Shown: positions 44,654-54,361, counted from the stretch's first letter. The stretch: DNA of 64,000 nucleotides from Luteimonas viscosa (GCF_008244685.1 NZ_VTFT01000001.1:1157248-1221247), one strand, 5' to 3'. Notes: a model not told the origin generated them from the sequence alone. Translations and numbers: made by a program.

Positions 44654-46003
44654 TTACTCGTTCGAGAAAGTCAACGTCGCAATTACACCGACGCTCTCTC
44701 CTGGCACTACCCGCACGCTCCAGCCGTACAGCGCGCACAGCCGGCGCACGATCGACAGCCCGATGCCGCCGCCCTGCGAGTGCTCGGCGTGGGTGCCGCG
44801 GTAACCGCGTTCGAACAGGCGCGCGGCGTCTTCGGCGCTGAGCCCCGGCCCCGAATCGATCACCTCGACCGCATCTCGGAGCAGCCTCACCACCACCTCG
44901 CCCTGCTGGGTGTACTTCACCGCATTGCCTATCAGATTGCCGAGCGCGACGGTCACCGCCGACTCCGGCGCATCGACCACCACCTGGCCATGCCCGCCGT
45001 CGAGCCGCAGCGCCAGCCGCTTGCTGCCGAGCTGGCCGCGATGCGCGTCGAACAACTGCTCGGCCACGCGCGCCACGTCGGTCGCGCCGTGGCCGCGCTC
45101 GTTGCGCGAGAGCAGCAGCAGGGCGCTGATCAGGTCGGTGCACTGCTGTTCGGCGCGCTGGATGCGCAGCAACCGCGCCCGGGTCTTGTCGTCGATCTCG
45201 GGGCGCGAGAGCAGCAGTTCCACCGCGCCGCGGATCACCGCCAGCGGCGTGCGCAGCTCGTGGCTGACGTCGGCATTGAACTCGCGGTCGCGCTGCACCA
45301 CCTCGGTCAGCCGCGTGGCGTAGTCGTCGAGCGCCTTGGCCAGCTCGCCGACCTCGTCGTCGGGGAAGTGGCCCGCAAGCGCCTCGGGTCGCGTGGTCCC
45401 GCCAGAACTGCCGAGCCGGCGCGCCAGCTCGGACACCGGGCTCATGACCCGCGACGCCGACCACCAGCCCAGCACCAGCGACAGGATCGAGAACAGCACC
45501 ACCGACAACACCAGCGCGCGCATGAGCTTGGCGCCGGTTTCGGCCGCACCGGTAACGTCGTAACGCACCAGACTGGTGAACGGTGTGCCGGTAGGACTCA
45601 CACCCTGGCGGACCGCCACCTTGTAGTCGTGCCAGCTGCCGTCCGGTGCCTGCTGCCGTACATCGTGAATGCCGGCCGGCAGGTCGCGGTAGAGCGGATC
45701 GACCTTGAATGCGTTCTGCGGGCTCCAGGTGCGCGCATCGAAGATCAGAAAGAAGGGCGGCTCGTCCGGATTGCGTTCAACCTGCTCGACGAGGTTGCTC
45801 ACCTCCCGCTCGAGCGTCTGCTCGATGAGCTGGTTTTCGAGCTTGCTGCGCACGTAGAGCGTAGCCAGCGCAAACAGCGTGGTCAGCCCCAGCCCCAGCA
45901 GCACGAACGACAGGATGATCCGGGTCCGCAGCCGCCTGCGGTAACGTCGCCCCGGCTGGCTGCGGACACTGTCGTCCGGCGCCGTTTCCTCAGCCTGCGC
46001 CAT
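44654..46003 (-). CDS. sensor histidine kinase
   Basis: 449 residues: membrane segment at ~27-50, periplasmic domain ~50-160, second membrane segment ~165-185, HAMP, then HisKA with DVSHELRTPLAVIRGA. The HATPase has NLIGNAVKYT, IDSGPGLS and GGGIGLSIVRR. PhoQ/QseC-like layout, but the periplasmic domain has no motif that tells the signal. Its start overlaps the response regulator gene by 14 bases. Confidence 0.92.
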   Translation of the reverse strand: MAQAEETAPDDSVRSQPGRRYRRRLRTRIILSFVLLGLGLTTLFALATLYVRSKLENQLIEQTLEREVSNLVEQVERNPDEPPFFLIFDARTWSPQNAFKVDPLYRDLPAGIHDVRQQAPDGSWHDYKVAVRQGVSPTGTPFTSLVRYDVTGAAETGAKLMRALVLSVVLFSILSLVLGWWSASRVMSPVSELARRLGSSGGTTRPEALAGHFPDDEVGELAKALDDYATRLTEVVQRDREFNADVSHELRTPLAVIRGAVELLLSRPEIDDKTRARLLRIQRAEQQCTDLISALLLLSRNERGHGATDVARVAEQLFDAHRGQLGSKRLALRLDGGHGQVVVDAPESAVTVALGNLIGNAVKYTQQGEVVVRLLRDAVEVIDSGPGLSAEDAARLFERGYRGTHAEHSQGGGIGLSIVRRLCALYGWSVRVVPGESVGVIATLTFSNE

Positions 46004-46673
46004 CGGGCGCCGCGATGCGGTAGCCGATGCCGTGGCGGGTCTGGATCAGCGGCACGTCGAATGGCTTGTCGATCACCGCGCGCAGGCCGTGGATGTGCAC
46101 GCGCAGCGAATCCGAATCGGGCAGTTCCTCGCCCCAGACCCTGGTTTCCAGGTCCTGGCGGGTGACCACCGCCGGCGAGGCCTCCATCAGCGCCTGCAGG
46201 ATCTTCAGCGCGGTCGGGTTGAGCTGCACCAGCTTGCCGCGGCGGCGGACCTCGAGCGTGTCGAGGTTGTATTCGAGATCGCCCACGTCCAGCACCCGGG
46301 TCTGCACGCCCTTGCCGCGGCGCGAGAACGCGTTCAGCCGGACTTCCACTTCCTGCAGCGCGAACGGCTTGACGAGGTAGTCGTCGGCGCCGGAGTCGAA
46401 GCCGGCCAGCTTGTTGTCGAGGCTGTCGCGGGCGGTGAGCATCAGCACCGGGGTCTGCTTGCGGGCGTCGTTGCGCAGCTTGCGGCAGACCTCCAGCCCG
46501 TCGATGCCCGGCAGGTTGAGGTCGAGCACGATCGCATCGAAGTCGTGGACCACCGCCAGGTGCAGGCCGGTCACCCCGTCGGCGGCGAAGTCGACGGTGT
46601 GGCCGCGATCCTCGAGGTAGTCGCCGAGGTTGGCGGCGATGTCCTGGTTGTCTTCGATGACGAGGATGCGCAT
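45990..46673 (-). CDS. OmpR/PhoB-family response regulator
   Basis: 227 residues: receiver with acidic pair in IEDNQDI, phospho-acceptor Asp in IVLDLNLPG, Thr in MLTARD and Lys in YLVKPF. The C-terminal winged helix has NPTALKILQALMEASPAVVT, SLRVHIHGLRAVIDKPF and RHGIGYRI. Cotranscribed with the kinase that follows. Target genes unknown. Confidence 0.94.
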   Translation of the reverse strand: MRILVIEDNQDIAANLGDYLEDRGHTVDFAADGVTGLHLAVVHDFDAIVLDLNLPGIDGLEVCRKLRNDARKQTPVLMLTARDSLDNKLAGFDSGADDYLVKPFALQEVEVRLNAFSRRGKGVQTRVLDVGDLEYNLDTLEVRRRGKLVQLNPTALKILQALMEASPAVVTRQDLETRVWGEELPDSDSLRVHIHGLRAVIDKPFDVPLIQTRHGIGYRIAAPDGAG

Positions 46674-46790
46674 GAACGGATTCCGTAGGGGCGGCCTGCT
46701 TGGACCGCGGGAGCACTGCGCGGTTCCGCCGGGCGCGGGAGGGGGATTCTGTCACACGCGCCGGTGCGCGCCGTGTCGGCGCGCGCCCAC

Positions 46791-46821
46791 AAAAGAGCCC
46801 AGGCGATGCCATCGCCTGGGC
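46791..46821 (-). terminator. rho-independent terminator downstream of rimK
   Basis: On the minus strand GCCCAGGCGAT/ATCGCCTGGGC (11-base stem, GCC/GGC loop) is followed by TCTTTTGTG. It would end transcripts coming from rimK about 100 bases after its stop. The 100 bases between hold no ORF I trust. Confidence 0.8.
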
Positions 46822-46922
46822 CCAAAGGACTGCCCCGATTACCGTAATCCGTTGGCTGACCCTTGGACAAGGAAACAGGAGAGAGCGCGGAATCCGGTGG
46901 CGACAAGGTAGCCCCGGATCGA

Positions 46923-47879
46923 TTAAACCCTCGTTAAATCCAGCCGCGCCGATCTGTTAAGCAGGCGCCGGTGGCGAGGCCTGACAGGCCTTTCCGATCC
47001 CGACATTTCAGCTCCGTTGACTGCGAGTTGAATGATTTTACCTGCAATATCGACGCCGGTCGCTTCCTCGATCCCCTCCAGCCCTGGCGACGCGTTGACC
47101 TCGAGCACCAGCGGCCCACGGTGGGAGCGGATCAGGTCCACCCCGGCCACCCCCAGCCCCACGGCCTGTGCCGCGCGCACGGCGACGGCGCGCTCTTCGG
47201 GCGTGGTGTCGATCGCGGTCGCGGTCCCTCCCCGGTGCAGGTTGGAGCGGAAGTCGCCGACCGGCGCCTGCCGCTGCATCGCGGCCACCACCTGCTCGCC
47301 CACCACGAAGCAGCGCAGGTCCGCGCCCTCCGCCTCGGCCACGAACTCCTGCACCAGGAAATTCGCGTACAGGCCGCGCAGCGCCTCGACCACCCCGCGC
47401 GAGGCCGACAGCTTCTCGGTCAGCAGCACCCCCGCGCCCTGGGACCCCTCGTTGAGCTTGACCACGTGCGGCGGCGGCCCGAGCAGCGCGAGCAGGTCGG
47501 CGGTGTCGTCGGGGTTGTCGCCGAACACTGTCGCCGGCAGGCCGATGCGCTGCGCCGCGAGCAACTGGTGGCAGCCGAGCTTGTCGCGCGCGCGCGCGAT
47601 CGCCGCCGACGGATTCGGTGTGTGGCTGCCCATCAGTTCGAACTGGCGCAGCACCGCGCAGCCGTAGCGCGTGATCGACGCGCCGATGCGCGGGATCACG
47701 GCGCCGTAGCCGTCGATCGCGCGACCCTTGTAACGCATCGCGAAACCGTCGTCGCCGATCCGCATGTAGCAGCGCAGCGGATCGAGCACGCGCACGCTGT
47801 GCCCGGCCGTACGCGCGGCCTCCACCAGCCGCCGGGTCGAATAGAGCTTGCCGTTGCGGGACAGGATCGCGAGCTTCAT
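46923..47879 (-). CDS. rimK: RimK-type glutamate ligase
   Basis: 318 residues, ATP-grasp enzyme. [20 protein letters not shown] start, [55 protein letters not shown], and metal site [14 protein letters not shown]. It adds glutamate to the C-terminus of ribosomal protein S6. The start at 47879 matches the family. An in-frame start at 47912 would lie inside the tRNA terminator hairpin and is less likely. It is 17 bases downstream of that terminator. Confidence 0.92.
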   Translation of the reverse strand: MKLAILSRNGKLYSTRRLVEAARTAGHSVRVLDPLRCYMRIGDDGFAMRYKGRAIDGYGAVIPRIGASITRYGCAVLRQFELMGSHTPNPSAAIARARDKLGCHQLLAAQRIGLPATVFGDNPDDTADLLALLGPPPHVVKLNEGSQGAGVLLTEKLSASRGVVEALRGLYANFLVQEFVAEAEGADLRCFVVGEQVVAAMQRQAPVGDFRSNLHRGGTATAIDTTPEERAVAVRAAQAVGLGVAGVDLIRSHRGPLVLEVNASPGLEGIEEATGVDIAGKIIQLAVNGAEMSGSERPVRPRHRRLLNRSARLDLTRV

Positions 47880-47895
47880 GCGCCGGGCGCCAGTG

Positions 47896-47930
47896 AAAAA
47901 CGGCGGCACCACCGTTCGATGATGCCGCCG
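47896..47930 (-). terminator. rho-independent terminator after tRNA-Gly
   Basis: Minus strand CGGCGGCA/TGCCGCCG stem with a 14-base loop, followed by TTTTT (47896-47900). It starts seven bases after the tRNA CCA end and ends 16 bases before the rimK ATG. Confidence 0.82.
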
Positions 47931-47937
47931 CCTGGAT

Positions 47938-48011
47938 TGGAGCGGGTGATGGGAATCGAACCCACGCTAGCAGCTTGGGAAGCTGCAGTTCTACCATTGA
48001 ACTACACCCGC
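47938..48011 (-). tRNA. tRNA-Gly (anticodon CCC)
   Basis: 74-base tRNA with encoded CCA. Acceptor GCGGGTG/CACCCGC, D-arm GTTCAATGGTAGAAC, anticodon arm GCAGC-TTCCCAA-GCTGC giving anticodon CCC, T-arm GTGGGTTCGATTCCCAT, discriminator T then CCA. Reads GGG glycine codons. Confidence 0.95.
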
Positions 48012-48087
48012 GTGCGGCGCCAGTCTAAGCCCTCGCGGCGCGCACTGGCAACGCAGGAACAGGACGCCTCGCGGGCGTCCCGCGCGG

Positions 48088-49935
48088 TCAGAAGCCGCCG
48101 CCCAGGGTGGCGAACGCGGTGGTCTGCTTGCCGCCCTTCTCGCCCGCATTCAGGCTGACGCCGAGGTTGGCGTCGAGCCCGAACACCGAGGTTCGCGCGC
48201 CGAGCGTCAGCGTGGTCCAGGCATCGTCGTAACCCGGGCCCGGCACGCCGTACTCCAGGCCGGTCGTCTGCGACTGCGCGAAGGCCTCTTCGGCGCCGTC
48301 CTCGAATTCACGGTCGACGGTCAGGCGTGCGTACGGCGCAAGGTGGGCGTTGATCGCGTAGCTGGCCTGCCAGCCGAGGCTTCCCACCAGCGAATCGAAC
48401 TCCTGGTCGGGGAAGGCCAGCGAGGTGGACGAGGCGGGATCGCTTTCGGCGAAACCGTCGATCTCGATCTGCTGCGCCACCAGGCCCAGCACCGGGCCGT
48501 GGCTGAGCGCGCCTTCGCCCATGCGCCAGCCGCCATGCAGTGCGGCGGTGAGGTTGCTGCCGTCGGTGGACCCGCGGTGCACGCGCAGGGCGGGGCCGAT
48601 CGGGACCTGGCGGTTGGTGTCGATGTCCAGCTGCGTGTAGCTCAGCTGGCCGCCTATCCAGGCGCCGCTGTCCGCCTGCCAGCCGAGGAAGCCGCCGAGC
48701 GTCGCCTCGCCCTGGTCCCAGTCGCCGCGGCGCAGGCCCCAGTCGTTGGCCTGGCGGCCGTAGCCGGCAAAGCCGCCGTACACCAGATTCCCCGTGCCCC
48801 AGCCCACGCCGGCGGTCAGCGCCGGGCCGGCGCCGTCGTAATTGTCGCCATGGTCGTAGCGCTGGAAGTCGCCGCGCACGTCGGCCCACCAGCGGCGCCC
48901 TTCGTGTTGCGTCGCAGCCCCGAACTGGGCGCCCACGCGCTCGGCGCGGCCGCGCCCGGTCATCGCCGCCGAACGCGGCAGCACCGCGACCTGGCGCGGC
49001 CCCTCGATCATGCCCAGCGCCAGGTCCGCGATCGCCCGGTGCGCCGCCGAAGACGGGTGCACCCCGTCGGCGAAGAGGTAGGTCTGGTCCGCGCCCGGGC
49101 TGACGTAGGTGCCGGGGTTGCAGGTGATCGACTGCGCGGTGATCTGCGGCTGGCACGCGGTGCCGGTGACGTTGCCGAAACCGTATTCGGCCGGGCTGGC
49201 CACCACCTCGCGCAGGAAGGTGAACGTGTCCATCGGAATCACGCGCAGGCCGTTCGCGGCCAACCCGCCGTACAGCGCGTCGTTGTAGGCGGCGGAAATG
49301 GCGGTGCCCTGCGCCGCGGCAGCGTCGCCCTGCGCCCGGAAGGACGGGGTGATGCCGAGGTCCGGGATGTTCGGCACCAGCACGTAGCGCGCGCCCGCCC
49401 CCTGCAGGGTGCCGACGATGCCGACCTGGGCGGTGACCGCCGCGCCGATGATCTGCTGGGCCTGCGAGGGATTGGCGGCGATCGAGAACAGGTCGTTGGC
49501 GCCGCCCCAGACGGTGTACAGCGCGTCGGGGTCGGCGCGGCCGCCGTTGGCGGCAAGGTAGTTCGTCGCCTGCGTCGCCAGCGAGGGCGTCAGACCGAAC
49601 GGCGGACCCAGGCGGTCGTTGGCCACCATCGAGCCGCCCGCCGCGTAGTTGTCGCCGGACTGGCCGTTGCCGTTGGGCGTGGCGTCGGTGCCGTAGTAGT
49701 CGGCCAGCCACTCGGCCCACACCAGCCCGGGATTGGTGGTGAAGCGGCCCAGGATCGCGGCTGCGGGATCCTGCTGGACCAGCAGCGGGCGGAAGTAGCC
49801 GGCGTCGGTCAGGCTGTCGCCGAAGAAGACGGTGCGGGAGAACGTGTCCGCGGCGAATGCCGGGGCGGCGGCGAGCGCCAGCGCAGCCGCCAGCAGGCGG
49901 GTGGCGGGGACGGAACGGGACGTGGAACGGACCAT
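48088..49935 (-). CDS. GDSL esterase autotransporter, EstA-like
   Basis: 615 residues: signal peptide (cleavage after AAPAFA), passenger GDSL hydrolase ~25-330, C-terminal autotransporter barrel ~340-615 ending with LGGGF. Catalytic blocks: VFFGDSLTDAGYF (Ser), AAGGSMV (Gly), WGGANDLF (Asn), FADGVHPSSAAH (Asp, His). Family members sit in the outer membrane with the esterase facing outwards and act on lipids or rhamnolipid-related substrates. GGAG eight bases before ATG at 49935 decides the start. Confidence 0.93.
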   Translation of the reverse strand: MVRSTSRSVPATRLLAAALALAAAPAFAADTFSRTVFFGDSLTDAGYFRPLLVQQDPAAAILGRFTTNPGLVWAEWLADYYGTDATPNGNGQSGDNYAAGGSMVANDRLGPPFGLTPSLATQATNYLAANGGRADPDALYTVWGGANDLFSIAANPSQAQQIIGAAVTAQVGIVGTLQGAGARYVLVPNIPDLGITPSFRAQGDAAAAQGTAISAAYNDALYGGLAANGLRVIPMDTFTFLREVVASPAEYGFGNVTGTACQPQITAQSITCNPGTYVSPGADQTYLFADGVHPSSAAHRAIADLALGMIEGPRQVAVLPRSAAMTGRGRAERVGAQFGAATQHEGRRWWADVRGDFQRYDHGDNYDGAGPALTAGVGWGTGNLVYGGFAGYGRQANDWGLRRGDWDQGEATLGGFLGWQADSGAWIGGQLSYTQLDIDTNRQVPIGPALRVHRGSTDGSNLTAALHGGWRMGEGALSHGPVLGLVAQQIEIDGFAESDPASSTSLAFPDQEFDSLVGSLGWQASYAINAHLAPYARLTVDREFEDGAEEAFAQSQTTGLEYGVPGPGYDDAWTTLTLGARTSVFGLDANLGVSLNAGEKGGKQTTAFATLGGGF

Positions 49936-50087
49936 GCGGCAACTCCGGAAAATGGGGACGGCAGTCCCAATACGGGACCGCACGGTGCGCAAGTGTCCAC
50001 GAAGCGGCCGGCCCGCTCACGCCGCACTGCCGCAAGCGTCGGGCGCCGGCGCGTGCAGCCGCCACCGCATCGGGCGACAATCGCGGC

Positions 50088-50288
50088 ATGGACATCCTGC
50101 TCAATGGCGACGCACTGCTCGTCGCGGAAGGCACGACGGTGCAGGCGCTGCTCGAGCGTCAGGGCCTGGGCGAGCGCCGAATTGCAGTCGAGGTGAACGG
50201 CGAGATCGTGCCCCGCGGCCGACACGCGACGCAGGTGCTGCAGCCCGGCGACCGCATCGAAATCGTCCACGCACTGGGAGGGGGGTGA
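50088..50288 (+). CDS. thiS: sulfur carrier protein ThiS
   Basis: 66 residues, ubiquitin-like fold (MDILLNGDALLVAEGTTVQA, VAVEVNGEIVPR-like core) ending in ALGGG. The terminal Gly-Gly is adenylated and thiocarboxylated to supply sulfur for the thiazole of thiamine. ATG at 50088. Divergent from the esterase gene; thiG follows after 450 bases. Confidence 0.93.
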   Translation: MDILLNGDALLVAEGTTVQALLERQGLGERRIAVEVNGEIVPRGRHATQVLQPGDRIEIVHALGGG

Positions 50289-50738
50289 GCCACCGCGATT
50301 GCGGGCCACTGGCTCGCGCGGTGGCGAACGCCCGCACATGGATGTGCGGGCCGGACCAACCGATGCCCGGGTGGTTGCGCCATGGACGACCATCGCCCCC
50401 GAATCCAGGCAACCCGACAAGCCGAGTTGCTCGTCTCCTGCGAATGCGCCCGATCCGCCGCCCTCCGGGACGCCTCGACTGTTTCCGGCTCGGTTGTCAT
50501 CCCGAGCGCAGCGGGGGACCCATGCCCGACGATGGCAGAGCCGGATCCCTCGCCGCGCTCGGGATGACACTGGACCCGGGACGACCCTGGAGAACCGACT
50601 GCACCACCTGGGCCACTCGCCGCGCCGGCGGCAACTGGTGCGCCACGCACCCGTCCGCGCCCATCCGCGACCCGTCCGCACGTGACCACTCCCGCGTATC
50701 CGCGCCGCAGGGCCGTGCGTTTGCGCGATAATCCCGCG
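50289..50738. other. 450-base gap between thiS and thiG
   Basis: Contains one palindromic repeat (50495-50569) and otherwise no ORF or signal I can support. thiS and thiG are often contiguous, so the spacing is unusual. Confidence 0.6.
50495..50569. repeat. palindromic intergenic repeat, GTCAT family, copy C
   Basis: Arms TGTCATCCCGAGCGCAGCGG and CGCCGCGCTCGGGATGACA are inverted. Same framework as copies at 19693 and 42038 with C/G changes compensated in both arms, so the palindrome itself is conserved. Confidence 0.88.
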
Positions 50739-51536
50739 ATGAATTCCACGCCCCCCAACGACGACGCGCTCGTCATCGCCGGAAAATCCTATGGTTCCCG
50801 CCTGCTGACCGGCACCGGCAAGTTCCGCGACCTCGACGAAACCCGCCGCGCCACCGAGGCCGCCGGCGCACAGATCGTCACCGTGGCCATCCGCCGCACC
50901 AACATCGGCCAGGATCCGAGCGAACCCAACCTGCTCGACGTGCTGCCGCCGGACCGCTACACCATCCTGCCCAACACCGCCGGCTGCTACACCGCCGAGG
51001 ATGCGGTGCGCACCTGCCGCCTCGCGCGCGAGCTGCTCGATGGCCACAACCTCACCAAGCTCGAGGTACTGGGCGACCGGAAGACGCTGTTCCCCGACGT
51101 TGTGCAGACGCTCAAGGCCGCCGAGCAACTCGTCGCCGACGGCTTCGATGTGATGGTGTACACCAGCGACGATCCGATCCTGGCCCGGCGCCTGGAGGAG
51201 ATCGGATGCGTCGCGGTGATGCCGCTGGCGGCGCCGATCGGCTCGGGCCTGGGCATCCAGAACAGGTGGAACCTGGTCGAGATCGTCGAGAACGCGAAGG
51301 TGCCGATCATCGTCGATGCCGGCGTCGGCACCGCCTCGGACGCCGCGATCGCGATGGAACTGGGCTGCGACGGCGTGCTGATGAACACCGCCATCGCCGC
51401 CGCGAAGGATCCCGTGCGCATGGCGCGGGCGATGCGCTTCGCGGTACAGGCCGGGCGCGACGCCTTCCTCGCCGGCCGCATCCCGCGCAAGCGGTTCGCG
51501 TCCGCCTCGTCGCCCGTCGACGGGCTGATCGGGTGA
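50739..51536 (+). CDS. thiG: thiazole synthase ThiG
   Basis: 265 residues. TIM-barrel enzyme that builds the thiamine thiazole phosphate from deoxyxylulose phosphate, dehydroglycine and ThiS-thiocarboxylate. Motifs: [73 protein letters not shown] and VLMNTAIA. Confidence 0.97.
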   Translation: MNSTPPNDDALVIAGKSYGSRLLTGTGKFRDLDETRRATEAAGAQIVTVAIRRTNIGQDPSEPNLLDVLPPDRYTILPNTAGCYTAEDAVRTCRLARELLDGHNLTKLEVLGDRKTLFPDVVQTLKAAEQLVADGFDVMVYTSDDPILARRLEEIGCVAVMPLAAPIGSGLGIQNRWNLVEIVENAKVPIIVDAGVGTASDAAIAMELGCDGVLMNTAIAAAKDPVRMARAMRFAVQAGRDAFLAGRIPRKRFASASSPVDGLIG

Positions 51537-51632
51537 GCGATCGCCTGCGCAAGCGAAGCGAAGGGCGGGCCTCGATCCGGCATTCCCGCCTGCGGACCCG
51601 GCGGGGCGCCGCCCGGTCCGTGGATTGAGCGC

Positions 51633-52370
51633 ATGACGGACCCGTTCTCCAGCGACGGCGCCAAGGTTCCGCCCAAACCGTTCACCGTCACCGAAGGCCG
51701 TCGCGCCATCCGCAGCTTCGTGCTGCGCCAGGGACGCTTCACCGAAGCGCAGCAGCGCGCGTTCGACGAACTCTGGCCGCGCTACGGCCTCGACTACAGC
51801 GGGCGGCCGCGCGATTTCGACGCCACCTTCGGCCGCCATGCCCCACGCGTGCTGGAAATCGGCTTCGGCAACGGTGAGGCGCTGCGCTTCGCCGCCGCCC
51901 ACGACCCCGGCCGCGACCTCATCGGCATCGAGGTCCACGCCCCCGGTGTCGGCCGCCTGCTCAACGCGCTGGCCGCCGACGGCGCGGGCAACGTGCGCGT
52001 GTACCACCACGACGCGGTCGAGGTGCTCGAGCACGAGATCGCCGACGGCAGCCTCGACGAGATCCGCATCTACTTTCCCGATCCCTGGCACAAGAAGCGC
52101 CACCACAAGCGTCGCCTGGTGCAGCCCGCGTTCGCCGCGCGGCTGGCGCGCAAGCTCGCGCCCGGTGGCCGCTTGCACCTCGCCACCGATTGGCAGGACT
52201 ATGCCGAGCAGATGTGGGACGTGCTCGACGCCACCCCGGGATTGCGCAACCGCGCCGGCGCGCGCGGCCACGTGCCGCGCCCCGACTGGCGCCCGCAGAC
52301 GCACTTCGAGACCCGCGGCCAACGCCTGGGGCACGGGGTGTGGGATCTGTTGTACGACCGGGATTCGTGA
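51633..52370 (+). CDS. trmB: tRNA (guanine-N7)-methyltransferase TrmB
   Basis: 245 residues. Methylates G46 of tRNA. Motifs: [25 protein letters not shown] (SAM site), [20 protein letters not shown] and [12 protein letters not shown]. The last two codons and stop lie in the start of a GATTCGTGATT repeat (52362-52388), so the repeat supplies the stop codon. Confidence 0.96.
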   Translation: MTDPFSSDGAKVPPKPFTVTEGRRAIRSFVLRQGRFTEAQQRAFDELWPRYGLDYSGRPRDFDATFGRHAPRVLEIGFGNGEALRFAAAHDPGRDLIGIEVHAPGVGRLLNALAADGAGNVRVYHHDAVEVLEHEIADGSLDEIRIYFPDPWHKKRHHKRRLVQPAFAARLARKLAPGGRLHLATDWQDYAEQMWDVLDATPGLRNRAGARGHVPRPDWRPQTHFETRGQRLGHGVWDLLYDRDS

Positions 52371-52388
52371 TTCGTGATTGGTGATTCG
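52362..52388. repeat. GATTCGTGATT repeat, left arm
   Basis: GATTCGTGATTCGTGATTGG plus TGATTCG: tandem variants of a GTGATTCG/GTGATTGG unit at the trmB 3' end. Its reverse complement recurs at 52484, making a 150-base inverted structure. Confidence 0.85.
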
Positions 52389-52483
52389 GAAGAGCAGGAG
52401 GTTTTCCGCATGCGGCGCGCACATCGTTGCCGCAGGCTCGTGGTTCCGACGGACGTCCCGCCTGCACCGCGCACCCGCTGTCT

Positions 52484-52512
52484 CGAATCACGAATCACCA
52501 ATCACCAATCAC
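52484..52512. repeat. GATTCGTGATT repeat, right arm
   Basis: CGAATCACGAATCACCAATC followed by ACCAATCAC, the inverted counterpart of the arm at 52362, ending 10 bases before the permease start. The units differ slightly in order. Confidence 0.85.
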
Positions 52513-52522
52513 TCCCAGCCTG

Positions 52523-54361
52523 ATGGACACCCAGCTCGCGCTGACCACCGACATGCAGATCGTCCTGGGCCTGGTCGGCCTGACGATGCTGCTGTTCGTG
52601 TTCCAGCGCGTGCGGGCCGACCTGGTGGCGCTGGTGGTGCTGGTGATGCTGGGCCTGACCGGCCTGGTGCAGCCGGAAGACCTGTTCAACGGCTTCTCGT
52701 CGAACGCGGTGATCAGCGTGATCGCCACCATGATCCTGGGCATGGGCCTGGATCGCACCGGCGCGCTCAACCGTCTCGCCGCGTGGCTGCTGCGGCGCGC
52801 GCGCGGGGTCGAGCAGCGGCTGCTGGTGCTGGTGTCGGGCATCGCCGGCATCAACTCCTCGGTGATGCAGAACCCCTCGGTGATGGCGCTGTACCTGCCG
52901 GTGGTTTCGCGCCTGTCCTCGCGCACCGGCATCAGCCTGTCGCGGCTGCTACTGCCGGTGGCGGTGGCGATCGTGATGGGCGGTTCGCTGACCATGGTCG
53001 GCACCTCGCCGCTGATCCTGCTCAACGACCTGCTGGTCGCGGCCAATGCCAACCTGCCCTCGGGTGCGGCGACGCTGGAGCCGCTCAACATGTTCGCGCC
53101 GATGCCGATCGGGCTGGCGCTGCTGGCCGCGAGCCTGCTGTATTTCCGGTTCTTCGGCGACCGCAAGCTGCGCGACGACGGCGACAGCAACGTCACCCCC
53201 GCGCGCACCGAGAGCTACTTCTCGCGCACCTACGGGATCGAGGGCGAGGTCCACGAGCTCACCGTCACCGCCGACAGTCCGCTGGTGGGCATGACCTTCG
53301 GTGAGGCCGAGGCACTGCACAACGCGCCGCTCCTGCTCGCGCTGCAGACCGGCAACGAATCGCGCCTGGCGCCGCCGGCGGACGCGCGCATCTGGGTCGG
53401 CAGCGTGCTCGGCGCGATGGGGCCGCGGCAACAGGTGGCGGATTTCGCGCAGAACCAGTTCCTGCGCATGAACTCGCGGCTGCGCCAGTTCGCCGACCTG
53501 TTCAACCCCAGCCGCGCCGGCATCTCCGAGGCGGTGATCCCGCCGACTTCCAAGTTCATCGGCAAGACCGCCAGCGACCTGCAACTGCGCCGCCAGTTCG
53601 GCATCAGCCTGCTGGCGATCAACCGCGACAAGACCGTGATCCGCGACAACGTCCGCGACACGCCGCTGCGCGCCGGCGACATGCTGGTGCTGCACAGCAT
53701 CTGGCACGACCTCGGCCAGGCCTCGTCCAAGCGCGATTTCGTGATCGTCACCGACTATCCCAAGGGCGAGCAGCGCCCGCACAAGTTCCGCATCGCGATG
53801 ACGATCTTCGCGGTGACCATGCTGATCGCGGTGTCGGGGCGGGTGCCGACCTCGATCGCGCTGATGACCGGCGTCGCCGGCATGCTGGTGTTCGGCGTGC
53901 TGAAGATGGACGAGGCCTATTCGGCGATCAGCTGGAAGACCGTGTTCCTGATGGCCTGCCTGATCCCGTTGGGCTGGGCGATGGACGGCAGCGGCGCCGC
54001 GGCCTGGGTCGCCGGCCACACCATCGAGCGCCTGCCGACCGGCCTGCCGATCTGGGTGATCGAATTCGCGGTCGCCCTGCTCACGGCCGCGTTCTCGATG
54101 GTGATCAGCCACGTCGGCGCGACGATCGTGGTGGTGCCGCTGGCGATCAACCTGGCGCTGGCCGCCGGCGGCAACCCGACCGCGTTCGCGCTGATCGTGG
54201 CGCTGTCGGCCTCCAACAACTTCGTCACCCAGTCCAATCCGGTGATGTCGATGATCACCGGCCCCGGCGGCTACCGCCCGCGCGAACTGTGGAAGATCGG
54301 CGTACCGCTGTCGCTGGTGTACACGCTGATCGTGGTGCTGGTGGTGAACCTGATGTTCTGA
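52523..54361 (+). CDS. SLC13-family permease with RCK_C domains
   Basis: 612 residues. Two blocks of about five to six membrane segments (residues ~10-215 and ~420-612) flank a soluble part with two TrkA-C/RCK_C-like domains (HELTVTADSPLVGMTFGEAE; GISEAVIPPTSKFIGKTASD). Transport motifs: MVGTSPLILLNDLL and ASNNFVTQSNPVM. Such DASS/ion-transporter proteins carry sulfate, dicarboxylates or similar anions with sodium; the substrate cannot be read. Confidence 0.88.
   Translation: MDTQLALTTDMQIVLGLVGLTMLLFVFQRVRADLVALVVLVMLGLTGLVQPEDLFNGFSSNAVISVIATMILGMGLDRTGALNRLAAWLLRRARGVEQRLLVLVSGIAGINSSVMQNPSVMALYLPVVSRLSSRTGISLSRLLLPVAVAIVMGGSLTMVGTSPLILLNDLLVAANANLPSGAATLEPLNMFAPMPIGLALLAASLLYFRFFGDRKLRDDGDSNVTPARTESYFSRTYGIEGEVHELTVTADSPLVGMTFGEAEALHNAPLLLALQTGNESRLAPPADARIWVGSVLGAMGPRQQVADFAQNQFLRMNSRLRQFADLFNPSRAGISEAVIPPTSKFIGKTASDLQLRRQFGISLLAINRDKTVIRDNVRDTPLRAGDMLVLHSIWHDLGQASSKRDFVIVTDYPKGEQRPHKFRIAMTIFAVTMLIAVSGRVPTSIALMTGVAGMLVFGVLKMDEAYSAISWKTVFLMACLIPLGWAMDGSGAAAWVAGHTIERLPTGLPIWVIEFAVALLTAAFSMVISHVGATIVVVPLAINLALAAGGNPTAFALIVALSASNNFVTQSNPVMSMITGPGGYRPRELWKIGVPLSLVYTLIVVLVVNLMF

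Noticed and set aside
45930..45960. Further GTAAC-type matches as additional SigF promoters (for example near 1708, 43680, 45938, 48228)
   Set aside because: They lie inside coding sequence or lack CGAA at 16 bases; only the divergent pair at 34621-34698 has both elements in an intergenic region.
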